Assembly (NCBI GenBank): GCA_008973525.1
Contig: WACJ01000516.1
Span: forward strand, 1,302,001-1,366,000
DNA from: Stenopsyche tienmushanensis
Lineage: Eukaryota; Arthropoda; Insecta; Trichoptera; Stenopsychidae
Direction: 5' to 3'
DNA: 64,000 bases
Shown: positions 47,801-59,705 of the stretch, one piece after another
Position numbering within the stretch: position 1 is the first letter of the stretch
Layout: each line of letters starts with the position of its first letter
Notes under the pieces: model-generated
What the model was told of the DNA's origin: nothing
Database searches by the model: none
What the model saw: the letters and a program-made list of their open reading frames with translations, nothing else
Position numbers and translations under genes: made by a program

Positions 47801-50800
47801 AGCTTTCAGCTTTTGCATACACAGCCCTCGCTATACCCATACACAACACCCGACTATTCGATACAGAACTAAGACATATTCCATTAACCATTCATTACAG
47901 CAATGTATGACTTCTTCGGCGGGACGAAACTTGCATGGGACAACATTATCTCCACAGTGGGCACTGAATCTGTTCCTCTTAAAATATATATTACTCAAAG
48001 GAGGATTTTTTGAGAAGAATATATTTTTTTAAATTAAATTGTGTAAAGATTATTTGAAATAACTAAAGTAATTGTAACAAAATATAACAAAATTCCAATT
48101 CCAACAAGTATTATTGGGGAACAATTGGAATTATAGAATAAATAGATTAAAATTTTTAAATTTAATAAAATAAATAAATAGATTTTAAATTTTATGTTCA
48201 TTTTACATCTTCATTTAATTTTTTAAAAATTTCTACCAATTTTCTTATCAAGTTTTTGTTCAAATAATTTATCAATTATGAAAATCTTAAGAGCTTCAAA
48301 ATCTTCTATTGATACCTAATTCATATTGATTACAATCAATCTAATTATATATTCGTTATTTGCTCTATTACTCCGTTTATCAATTTTTGTAATAGAGCTT
48401 TGCAATGCATCAATGATTTATGAATCGAATTTGGTTACTCGAAGTTATACATGTGTTTTCATTAAAATTGTTGAATTTGTATCTTATATGATGTATTTGT
48501 TTCCTGCTTTGATTCCTCAAATTTTCATTATTATCCCCTGGTTTTCCACGAAATAGCATCAGAAGCTTGTTATGCTGCCGGAAAGTGACAAAATAAATAC
48601 CGGAAAGGTTTTTGTTGTAGTTTTCCCGTTAGTAAGTGCATACATGGGGAATTCTAACACCGCAATTGCGATACCGTCCTCCATTGCACGAATGGGTTTT
48701 ATATGCAATCTAACCGATATTGTGCACTGCAAACTTATCTATTGCGAATGCAGATGCTGTTGAATTTTTACACAACCTCCCGATTTCAATTAGCTCCGCT
48801 CGGGCTATTGTTTGATATCGCTGTGGGGGATGTAGTTTTCAACTTTAATTTCCATAGAAATTTCCCAAGCCATTTTTGATAAGGCTTTCGTAAAATATAA
48901 GCGCAGTTTTTCCTAGTTTTAATTTCATTTTTGTGATGGTGTATTACATTTTTTGATTGGCTGAAATGCAGTTTTCTCATTACCGCTGTTGTTATTTACC
49001 AGACAGTTTCGGCTGAATAAATCTGTCGTCAAATATTTAATTTTTCCGTCTTGGGGTATAAAAACAAGAAACGATACGGCACGCTACTGTCTCGCTTAAT
49101 GTGAAACTATCCAGGCTATAAAAATTATAGCTGGATGGATGCAGCAGCCTTTCGAGCAATGAAAGAAGTCGTTACTCAAGTGTCTACGCAAAACTCCGCC
49201 GTCGAACCTCCATATTGAAACTTTAAAAATAATCGAAAATGTATATACTGCCATTAAAGTTTTAACGGTGTCTTGTCGTTTCAGCTTGAGGATATTGTAG
49301 AGCGGTTTCAATTTCAGACTACCCTTAAAGTTATCGCTGCATAAAGCGACCCCAGAATTGGCGATAAGCGCGTGTATTCAATGCGTGGCGAAATATCGCA
49401 AGTTTAAGTAACCAATCATCACTCCACTTTCGACAGTTTCCAAATTACATAGACTGGCTGTAAGATATGAAGAACGCACTCGGAAAGAATGATCGCCCTT
49501 AGCGATTCAATCGCGTGTTATGGTTGATAAGGGGAGCACCAGACAAAGAGCAGGAAAATGGGAGATAGCAGGAAGTCGTTTGGCGGTGGAGTTCCTCCCG
49601 CATTATATGGTGATGAGGAGAGACAGGATTTATTACATCTCTGGCACTCGAGGAGTTGACGATTTTGCGAGTGATTGAGCATTTATCTTTCGCGTGCTCA
49701 CTTAGATGATCGGATTTTTTCTCGACTATTGAACCCCCTGTGTATAAAAAGTAAATGGTTTTCTGCGGTGGAAATATCCATCAGGGAATCCATTGACTGT
49801 CAAAAAAATGAAAAACAAATCTAACGCCTTCGGCGGAAAATGTAGTCGAAGGTCGAAATTTTTACACACGTGATGAAGCATCGTCGTTTATCTCAAAGCG
49901 CCGGATAACCCGAGACGTAATCGGCCGCTGAATTTTTATGAATATCCTTGCAAAGCAAAAAAAAATTATTACGTAAAAGTTCACAAACAATGCACGTGTA
50001 TTATGGAAATGCACAGGAGCAAAATGATTGATGCGAAAGTCAATGCTTAAAACTTTGAGTCGTTATCTGAAAGCTCTCCGCCGCGCTTATAAGTTCAGAA
50101 GCTTCGTTCGGAGATTTGATACCCACGACTATAATAAACTTCCATGGAAACTCCCCGACAAAAATAGTAAGATTTTATATCACTTTTTTAAAAATTCGTA
50201 TATGAATGGCTTTCGAATCATTATTTAGGAAGCATATCTGCATTCAACACAAGAACGCCGCACCCCGACAGCAACCCTGCGAAGTTTGCAAAAGCTCCCA
50301 CAACTGGGAATTTTTATCTCTCGTTTAGTTATTAGGTACCGGCTGACTTTGGCTTATCTTTGCCTGCTTGTTCCCGTTCTTCATACCTTTCTTGTCTTGT
50401 GTATTATTTTATGTATATTTATATTTGCCCTTCTTATCTCGTGTTGATCGTATTTTAAAAGTATCAAAATTGTATCTACTTTGTCCTCTTTGCGAACGAA
50501 TAATCGGTATGGGACTTATTTTTACGAGCTTTTATATACCTTCTAACGTCGTTATATTTGCACGACACCTATGGATTAGAAAATCGTCAAACATACAGCA
50601 CTATTACATCAATATAGTGATTAACAACAATGGAGTTGCATGGACAGAAGTTTCACAGACTTGCATGCAGACAGTTTGAAAAGAGATATGATCTGATATC
50701 ACTTAGTCTCAAAACTTTTCAGTTCAACGCACGACATCCTTACAAGGAATGTTGGTTCGAAGACATGGACAAGAATGATGTGAATTTGCTTTCATCCTAA

Positions 50801-53079
50801 ATAGATAATTACATTAATGAAATCGTCCAGTGCAAGATCTTCAAAGAAGACGATGATCTAACTTTATTTATAAAATTCATACATCCTCCTTAGTATTATC
50901 AAAGTCTTTCAATGTTTTATTGTTGTATAAGGATTGTCATGTTTCTTCATTCTTGGCTTAACTATGTTTATTTCATAAAATTTGCTGATAATGCATCTCT
51001 GCACTTATTCGCTCGTAATCTTCGTTATTTTTATTGTAACAACTCCTGTGTGTCCAACAATTGTAGTGTGGCTCTGTAATTTTTGCAGTTATTTATTAAT
51101 TAAGGGGGGAATTAAGGATTTGAACTTCATCTACATCAACACCTTCAGTGCCTCCAGAAATGGCTATTAAATTGTTTACAACAAGCCTGCATGGTATTTC
51201 ATGTTTAATTTATAATAATTTGTAATTTTTTTCTTGGTGTATATTTATTTTAAAAATATATTTGATTGTTTGTTGAATAATGCTGTATTTTAACTAAATA
51301 TATCATGAAATATTTATATATTAGTTGTCAAATTATGATTCAATAACACTGGGATTGGTATGATTTTTTAAAACAAATCATAAAGCATTTAGATCCCCTG
51401 GTACAAGAGAACGACCGAGGAGGATTAAATATATCAATGGTGAAGTCTTAGCGGAATCTCCGTTGCCGAGGGATTAAAGTTGTCAGAGTCCTCCTTGAGC
51501 GACCTTCACATTATTGGGTAGAATTTTAAACATCATCATATCTGTTATCTGCGCGAGGCGTGCATTCAAAGTCAATAATTCACTCGGTCCTCCTCCTTAT
51601 CTTGTTCCCACAAAAAATCTCCACAATACCCTCGGATCAGATAGCGGGCGAGTGAATAAATAAGCGACGCCCGCTCATTTCGTATAAATTAAATTTTATC
51701 AGAGGTGGAGCGAAGAAGAAGAAGAAAAAGGAAGACAAACAACACACGCTGAAGTTTATGTTAATGTCAGAGCATCGCCTTATCGCATCTGCTCAGTGTC
51801 TCTTGTACAAGTGGACAAAACTTTAGTTTGCCCACGTAAGTCATGCGCGCGACTATAGCAAACTGCACCATTGTCCTGCCGCCGCATCGCCCGTCATGAA
51901 CATTTGACATTTTCGCGCCCCTGTCCGTGTCTACGGCCCTGCCTGAAAATTACCTGATACACCACACCATTGCTCTTTTCGATTGTCCACCAAATTCAGT
52001 GCATATTATCCGCTGAACATAATGTCAGTAGACCGTAGCAAATTCAGCTACATTGTTCGACATTTGAAACTTCGCACGATCACGTGTCCGATGTGTGCCA
52101 ATCCGGATTTGGATAGATGGTGATGTAACGCTGCTAAAATTTTCCGATCGGATACTACAATGCGGTGGCATAGAAGGGGGAGTAAAGAGTTTGATATTGA
52201 ACCGGTACAAGAAGTTGAAGCAATAAAGCGAGCTATCTGGTGTCTCCAGAGTGCCCGAGCGGATGAAGTTGCCTCCCTATAAATACATGTATCGCGACGC
52301 AATATCGCGATTTCAACTTTGTTCAAAGTTTGTCATATGTACGGGGACGGGCACTCCGCGACCGAGGGAGGTGTGAGGAAAGAACCACTCCTCCGATACG
52401 ACCATCTTCGGGACAAGAACAAACTAGGCCACACCGCATGCACCTCAACCAGCTGATAAACTATGACGGATCATGTTGTCCATGCTGCAGCATATTTGTG
52501 GGAAAATGCACGGAACATGGACCTCAATTTTTCAATAAAATCCATAAACTAACATTTCAGTTGGCGGATGATCCGATGTTTTGGAATATTCATAGTACTC
52601 AAGCCATAATATCCAATTATCAATATTTAACACTGTCAAAATAATACAAAATATAGGAATAATGGTCTAGTTCTTGTACTATTCTGATTTATAATTTTAT
52701 TCGCCAATTAACTGCCTACGAGTGACTTATTAGCAACAATCACGACCTAAAAATTTCATATTCAATTTTTTTAATCCTAATTAAATCCCACATGGAAATC
52801 ACTTACGTTCAATGAAAAATATCAAATTCATGCTCATTTTTAATTTTGTATTTCCATTTATACTCACACATCACTCAATGAGTTCGTAGGACTTTTTTTT
52901 TGAATTGCAAAAAAACGATCCCAAACGAATAATAAAAGGTTTTAAGTGGAAAAATATCCTATGAACTTATTGAGTGATGTGTTATTAAACGTTTCTATTT
53001 ATTTATCAATTTATTTACGTCTTAATTCATTACTATCCAAGATGTCCAGGTCATTTTTGCTAAGATTAGATATGTTATC
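47801..53079. other. non-coding with scattered GATA-type motifs
   Basis: A long stretch without recognised genes or transposons. Motifs of the (A/T)GATA(A/G) type recur, for example near 49,355, 49,525, 50,355, 51,600 and 51,780. G+C-richer patches at 49,440-49,700, 51,480-51,960 and 52,030-52,480 have only domain-free short frames. Confidence 0.35.
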
Positions 53080-53395
53080 AGGGAACATTAAATTCATGGG
53101 GAAAAACTTTCATTTCATTCATCAGAGAAATATCTGCTTCAGAAGAACAAGGTCGAGAAGACGAAGAAGATGTTTGCCAAGGGGGAGATATTAGTCCTTC
53201 ACATTCTGAAAATTTTCAGTGTTTAGATGTCGCCATGAAATGGCTTGAGAACCAAGAAAATTATAATGCAGGACAATTTATATAATATATCTTAAGAGTG
53301 TTCATGATTTGGCATCTTCTAAAAGAAGCAAAAATCGTATGTAATAGAAAAATAAAATTCATCCCCAATTAGTCCGGATAATCGAGGTTCTACTG
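53080..53395 (+). pseudogene. Tigger family A 3' end with terminus
   Basis: The frame reads an acidic stretch (EEQGREDEEDV) and then CLDVAMKWLENQE (about 53,220-53,260), similar to the ALKWLEQQ tail of many pogo/Tigger transposases, then a stop. The element ends at 53,395 with the complement of CAGTAGAACCTCGATTATCC, followed by TA (53,396-53,397). The upstream catalytic region is missing. The end matches that at 42,662, but both are 3' ends, so they are separate insertions. Confidence 0.75.
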
Positions 53396-53397
53396 TA

Positions 53398-53640
53398 GTT
53401 GTTCTTTAACAAAATATGGATGACTCGTAAAACATATTCTTATTGGTTGCTATTATCATTAGCGATGTTTTTTAAGCGCTTTTTAACCTAAATTGCTTTT
53501 TAATAACCATAGTCTTGATTTATTTCCTAGCTCCTGTTTGATCCCAGTGTAATTATTTTGCTGTTATACCGCGAAAATTCCTCGTTTTCGCAATACGTAT
53601 AAGTAGAAGCACGCTCAGTACACAATGCATATCTGGGCCT
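53398..53640. other. non-coding, nothing recognised
   Basis: Short AT-rich spacer between the Tigger end and the GATA motif cluster. Confidence 0.4.
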
Positions 53641-53659
53641 ACGCCACTTTTCACATTTA

Positions 53660-53882
53660 ACTCAAAGATAAGACGTGTCTTTTCTTATCGTCCCTGCATT
53701 TATCATAAGGTTATGTGTTTGTATAACCGTGGCCTCTATCAGGCCCACGGAAAAACTGGATAGTCCACGAAGAGCACACGTTATTCAAGTTTTAAGCCAA
53801 GCCAGATAAAGGATGCGAATGCAAAAGAGCTTTCTTATCACGGAGAAAGATATGAGCGATGGAGTGCTCTCGCCTTATCTGC
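53660..53882. promoter_or_regulatory. GATA-motif cluster
   Basis: Six GATA-type sites in about 220 bp on both strands: AGATAAG (53,667), CTTATCG (about 53,684), TTATCA (about 53,700), AGATAAA (about 53,804), CTTATCA (about 53,834) and CTTATCT (about 53,874). Such homotypic clustering is typical of insect enhancers bound by GATA factors. AT-rich DNA raises the background, so this is a candidate only. Confidence 0.35.
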
Positions 53883-56800
53883 GAAACTTTTAACATGACT
53901 AGAATATTAACTCTTTCCCAACTTAATGTTAACACGGAAGATTTAATCAGTCGAAAAAATTCCGTATTTAAATTCGTTTCCGAAGTATTGTCGGCAGCGG
54001 GTTCATTGTAAGCGTTCGTCCGAATATGGACATTTATCTACGAAACGCCGCCGTATTGCATTATTGATTCATCTATACATGGATTTGGACATGTGCACTA
54101 ATAAATGACACAGTGCTTTATGAGTTGTACGACGATCGCATACGAATGCATTTTCTAATCATAAATTGCATCGCTAGTATGCAATTCATTAGGCAAGCAC
54201 ACGAGATATTACTTGCTATTGCAATTAAGGTAATGCCGTCTAACAGCTGCAGAATATATAATGAACATCATTATTCTTATCATTTAGGTCAAAAATACTA
54301 TTATTTTATCGCATACGACTCTATTAATTTTTTCCGCTTAACATTGTGTCTACAATATTACCGTCTTAATGATACAAAAAGATCGTTATTTTCAATACAT
54401 ATTTCCTTTTATATGAGTATCAGTAATGATCATGTCCCATTATATTATAACAAACAATTAAAATGAGCTTGATAATATCTAGATGAATATAAGCTTCTGT
54501 AACATCTAAAGAAAATTCGTCTCGAAAGATACTTTTGTGCAAAAAATAAGTACAGGCAACGTACGAATAAAATATAGGGGTTTTAAGAATACAATTTATA
54601 TCGCAAGCTTCTTATCGAGATGAAAGCTCCGATGTTTTTTCTCTTATCTGGAAAGTTTCAGTTTGTAATCAGTATTGCTTTTATGAGCTTACAAAGCTTT
54701 TTCGGTTCACCCTCCGAGACTTTTATCATAATAAAATCGCACCCCACTCAAAAAACAAAAATACTAATGGGGTGTTTATGCGCGTTAATGCATTAAAATG
54801 TGTGTAATTTTTCGAACAAACTTATTAAATCGTGTATAATAAATATTTTAGTATATAGTAAAATCGACCGATATGGGGGCAATGGCGCGAAGCGGCTATC
54901 TTTGACCACAGATCGCTGAACGAATTGTACAGTGGTTAAAAAGAAAAAAAGCTGTATATTGTATGGAATAACAGAGATACAGAACCAATTGAGAGAGAAA
55001 TAGGAAGAGGAGAAAAGAGAAAGGGAGATGGTACTGCAGGGGCATTGTTATCTGAATTGTGGAGGAATGGTATCTGCGCCACTAAATGCACTTTTGCGCA
55101 ATAATAATCAATGACAATTCTGTAGTTTTAAATATTCAAATTTAATAAATACATGATAAGATGTATGCAAGTCGGGGATAGGCCATTTATACATAAAAAG
55201 CTATTTTAAGAGACACTAACAGATGTATTTCGTATAAAACAAATATTCAACAAATCACACCAAAAATATCTGGAAAAATCCCTATGACGATTATTCTCGT
55301 CATTTTTATTTTCAGTTTATTCTTATGATTTTTTCCACATATTGAGTTCTAAATCCTAATGCTTTTAAGACTATTTTTGCTTATTATCATTTTCAATAAA
55401 TATTACAATTCTCGACGAAAATATTATAATATATGACATTTGTAAGTGGTTCTGTATGGCGTTATTAATTATCTCAAAATTGATACTTTCGATCCCCGTA
55501 ATTTATTGGTATGGTGGTTTTCCACCGTTTGCATATGAATACGAAATTTAACAGCATCCAGAATCAATATTCGTCGCAATGATAAATTATATAATTGTTA
55601 TTAAATTACTTTGCTCCAAACTGGGGATTGACGCAGACTCCGGGCCCGTATCTCGAGACAAGATCTCCAGGATGGGAGGTTGCGCGCTGAAGATCAGATA
55701 CGACTCGGTTTGGCCCGGCCAAATAAAACACTCTGGCTGACTTGTTTCTTTATTTATTGTTGCCATTCCAATAAACTGACATATTGTGCAAAAAATACTA
55801 ATTAACTCGCCGTCTTCGCTCAAAAACTAATTGGGTTTTGTTTAACGCCACTATAGTGAGAGGTGACCACCGTGCCCGTACGTGCTTTTACACCATGTTG
55901 AATATTTTTGAACATTGATATAATAATTAGTAATGGAAGAAAATGTAAATCAGGAAAGTTATAGTCTACAAAGCTTTCAATATTGCGGATATTGATACCA
56001 TTTTTCGAAACTTAAATAATTGTACATAACAGCATACAAGTAGCTTACGTTAATTATTGTTAAATAAACGTCGTCTACTTTCGATAATTGTTATAAATGT
56101 TGACATCATCGCGGTAGACTGCCGTTTTGTTTACTTACAATAACAAAATAATAAATAATCAACTATTATTTTTTATAATGATAAAGCCTTACGTAGTAGC
56201 ATCTGTATAGGATCCAATCTCAATCATCTCTTTGGGACGAATATTTACGGAGAGGTGACAGTCAAATGTATTAACTGAGGGTGTAAATTTGCATTAGTCT
56301 AATGAATCAAAGGATGTGCAATGATTGATTGATAAGATTTACTACAACAAGAGTTACATAATTCAACCTTGTTTAAATATAATAAATCGTATTATTTATC
56401 CAAAACAAATAAAACATGTTTTAAATATAATTTTTTGGGAGGGCATTGTAGATTTTCTAGGACACTATTGAATTCCCTCATGCAGCCCTTTCATTTACGG
56501 AACTATTTCCTTAGAAATTGCTGCACCCTTGAAACGATACACAAACATTTGGTTCAATTTCGGACATAAAAGCGCTTGAATACTTCGTTATTTTATAAAT
56601 CGATAAGTATCTTAAAATGTGGAATAGACACTCATCTTGACAAATCGATAAAGCGTATTTATATAAATAAATCATAACAAAAGATTTTGCAAAATGTGGT
56701 TTTAAACAATGGATGCAAATAAATCATGCAATATTACGTAATTGTCTAAGCTTGCACGATGAATGCACTTTATTAATTATACAATTTCATAATTTATGCA

Positions 56801-57062
56801 TACATTTTTCATAATAAAATATGGTGCATTTAAATGGTAATAATTTTTATCAATCGTTTATTTTTTATTGGCGCATATGGAATCGCTACGCCATGGTTAT
56901 CTCCGTAGGTATGAAATCCCCATTGGATGTTATGATAGAACAGTGCTGTAGAGCGGTTAGGGGTTGCCACCTGTGGATCGAGGCAACATCCAGCAAACAC
57001 TATCCACCCCCGGCGTGGCGGTCAAGTGTATCCCTTAACACGCGAATATCGGCAAAGCTGGT
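53883..57062. other. non-coding, no gene recognised
   Basis: Frames such as 54,113-54,466 (117 codons) and 55,587-55,823 (minus) carry no domain. A purine-rich stretch lies at 54,980-55,060. Nothing else. Confidence 0.4.
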
Positions 57063-57120
57063 AGTGCTGGGTAACGACGGTAACGGCAGCCGTAACGTCC
57101 CGCTAACGGCGTCGTTATCG
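57063..57120. promoter_or_regulatory. cluster of four TAACG motifs
   Basis: TAACG occurs at 57,072, 57,081, 57,093 and 57,104, two of them as TAACGG, which fits the MYB core YAACKG. A TTATCG site follows at about 57,115. It lies in a G+C-richer patch (56,930-57,190). Function is inference. Confidence 0.3.
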
Positions 57121-57541
57121 GCGCGATTAGACGCCAGCGCCGGAAGTCGGCGGTCACTTCGACTACTTTACTGAGACTCCTTCTTTTGTCCTCTCTTCGT
57201 CCCGTGAGGAATGCACTCTGCACCACGTCACTAATGTTGCCTTCTAACGACTAGCGCTTCATTCATATCCACATCTGCCATTCTTGACTACTCTTTACAT
57301 TGTTAAGCTCCTATGTGGCTGAGAAAAACTTATTACCATCATTTAACTCGTTCGTCGCTGTGTCTACTAGATATGCGCGACGGACGTTCCCCCGCGGAGG
57401 CCCCGTGGTGTAATTTTGGTGGACGTTTTCTTCCTCCGCTTAAATACGATTTAACAAGTTATTTCATTTCTATTTAATGGAACTAGCATTGCAATTATAA
57501 ATCAAACAGAATATAAAAAATATATATTAAATATAACATAT

Positions 57542-57658
57542 CATCATCATCATCATCATAGCGCAGCCACTAACAGTCCACTACAGAACTATGGGCCTCT
57601 TCAATATCCATTCATAGGAAAGGGGTTACATCCATTTCGTCTGTATCATACATTCACC
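57542..57658 (-). mobile_element. truncated RTE-type LINE 3' tail with target duplication
   Basis: On the minus strand this 117-bp insert reads GAGGCCCATAGTTCTGTAGT, then GGACTGTTAGTGG, and ends in (ATG)n. This is like the 3' ends of insect RTE-type LINEs (GGCC..TG.CCAGCAGTGGAC followed by (ATG)n or (GAT)n), from memory. It is flanked by a perfect 13-bp duplication AAATATAACATAT (57,529-57,541 and 57,659-57,671), proof of an individual target-primed insertion. It is strongly 5'-truncated. A SINE borrowing the same tail is the alternative. Confidence 0.75.
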
Positions 57659-57679
57659 AAATATAACATATAAAGACTT

Positions 57680-57871
57680 AAAATTATGTTTAAAATAAAA
57701 TATGACATTGTAGTATGTAGCATGGTATTCATTAAAACAATTCAAACACATATGAGGTGATTTTGAACAATTAGAACAATACGTTGAAACCCTTTTTACA
57801 TTTTTTTTTCGCTTTCTGGCGATCAAGAATTTGTCTCATATTTTTGTAACAAAGAGTATAACAATTCCTTC
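57680..57871 (-). pseudogene. piggyBac transposase C-terminal zinc-binding relic
   Basis: On the minus strand, NCYTLCYKN (from about 57,868) leads, one frame away, to RVSTYCSNCSKSPHMCLNCF followed by NEYH. This is the Cys/His-rich cross-brace domain at the C-terminus of piggyBac transposases (..CxxC..LC..CF..YH). Upstream catalytic domains are not seen; the DNA up to about 58,080 on the minus side is Lys/Arg-codon rich and may be a decayed linker. The RTE tail sits just beyond its 3' end. Confidence 0.7.
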
Positions 57872-59584
57872 TAATATATTTGAGAATTTTTATGAATTTC
57901 TAAACCGTTTAACGCTTTTTTCGCTTTCTTCTTTTCATTGTCGGACTTAGCATTTTTCGACCACAACTATTCTCTTACTAGAATATCCCGGAATTTTCTG
58001 ATTTGAGTATAAAAAAATTCTGATATATTTGCAGAAAAAGTATGCTTTTAAGTGCAGTGAAATCTTAAACAGTTCCCGAAAAGCGAATCCAGCATCTCAC
58101 TATTACGTATTTCTATAACGACTTATAAATGTTAATTTTACGAGCGTCTTTCTACAACATCTTTCAGATGACAACTGTCTATATGTGTTTCGAGATCGCC
58201 CTCGAAATTTGCATTCTTACCCTTGTCTGTTCGCACTTGCTTATATTCACTGTGTTTTTGTTAGTTTGGCTAATGACAGAGAAATTGTTGAAGCTTATCG
58301 ATCTAAGATAAATAACCCCTGAGAGAAGATGTGCTACATGTCGCATTCTGGTCGTCAGAAACAACACTGACTCAGGCTGGGCGACGAGAGTGTTAATGTA
58401 ATACAAATCAACCCACACGCTTTGGTTCTAAATATTTTCAAGAAAAATAATAGATATTCAGGAAAACTACAATGCATTGAAAATACTGATGTAAGTCTGA
58501 AAATAACGGTTAATTTCTTCAACTATCATTGGGATTTGAAGAATCATTAAGAACTTGTGTCATCAACAATAAAAAAATCATTGTAAAATTAAAGAGACCT
58601 TCAAAAAATATCTATAATAATATTTGCAGTGATGAAAGAAGAAATTAACACCGCCGAAATTGAAAAAAAAACGTGCACAATTAATATCAATATTATATCT
58701 ATGAAAGTCTATTTGCATCGTTTGCGCATCGTCTGTGATTCTGTAGGAATGCTTGTAAAATAAAATGATATAAAAATGAATGATATGATAAGTGAACAAC
58801 AACAATTCATATTTAGCTCCCTTCATTGCTTAACTATAAACAGATATTGAATAGCATTCCAAATTAATCGATGATTAATTTATAATGTCGCGTACTAATC
58901 AAGTTAATATATTATATTATAGCGAACAGATACAATAAAGCAAATATCAATCCACGATCATTAAAATGTCAAGGAATAATCAAAATGCAATGCCGATGAT
59001 TCCAAATCTGATTTATGAACTCATAAATGGGTCCATATTGTTAAATGACCGAAGTGGATGGGATAGACGACAATGGAAATATTAATACATCCAAGTTTTA
59101 CAATGCTCCAAGCCTCCAAGTTACTGAATAATGAACATAACGTAATGCTCGTTTAAAAATCATAACGCATCTATTTTTAATTATACGCCATTCATTTTGG
59201 GTGATTCAAATTTTTTGTTAATTAAGTGTGAATGATTACATCATCGCGACATTGGCTTTCCTCCAAACTATAACTTATGTTACATCTGCGATGACGTGCT
59301 GAAATATCGCCTCTGGTATGACTTAATTTTGCACGCAAATAGATATTTTTGCGTTTACAAATTGGCTGTATTCTAATATTGTTGAACGCTTGATGATTTT
59401 GATGGAAAGAGTCATTACGATGTACGACATTAATTAAATGAGAGTAAAAAATATTTTCAAACAAACGTGCAGGAAAGGAGCTAATGAAAAGATATCCATA
59501 AAGTGGAAATACAATACTTTATATACATGCTAAAAATTTGAAATTTAAAAAGAGAGTGTCTTGCGTACATCGTACGATTATATA
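57872..59584. other. non-coding, nothing recognised
   Basis: AT-rich sequence with only short domain-free frames. Confidence 0.45.
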
Positions 59585-59705
59585 GATCGATAACCCAAAT
59601 TTATCGACTAATAATAACCCAAATGTATCGATTTCAGGCGTTTATGTTTACGCGAAGAAATGGACGAATATTGTATGCTATCGACAGTGTTTATTTATAC
59701 GTATA
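59585..59705 (+). repeat. unnamed interspersed repeat R1, copy 3
   Basis: Shares the CGATTTCAGGCGTTTATGTT / TACGCGAAGAAATGGACGAA block and GCTATCGACAGTGTTTATTT with the minus-strand copy at 4,600-4,976, but lacks the GACAGAGA block. AATAACCCAAATTTATCGA is duplicated inside it. Confidence 0.65.

Noticed and set aside
47553..48032. 159-codon open frame across GC island 2
   Set aside because: Same reasoning as for island 1: openness follows from base composition, and no family resemblance is seen.
52946..53194. 82-codon frame before the Tigger end, with an Arg-rich tail
   Set aside because: The Tigger reading uses a different frame in its 3' half, and the upstream part has no transposase resemblance.
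42662..53395. Matching Tigger ends at 42,662 and 53,395 as one 10.7-kb element
   Set aside because: Both are next to transposase C-terminal codons, so both are 3' ends of separate copies in opposite orientation.
56821..57174. 117-codon open frame
   Set aside because: It covers the TAACG cluster patch and shows no domain; the minus strand is open there too.
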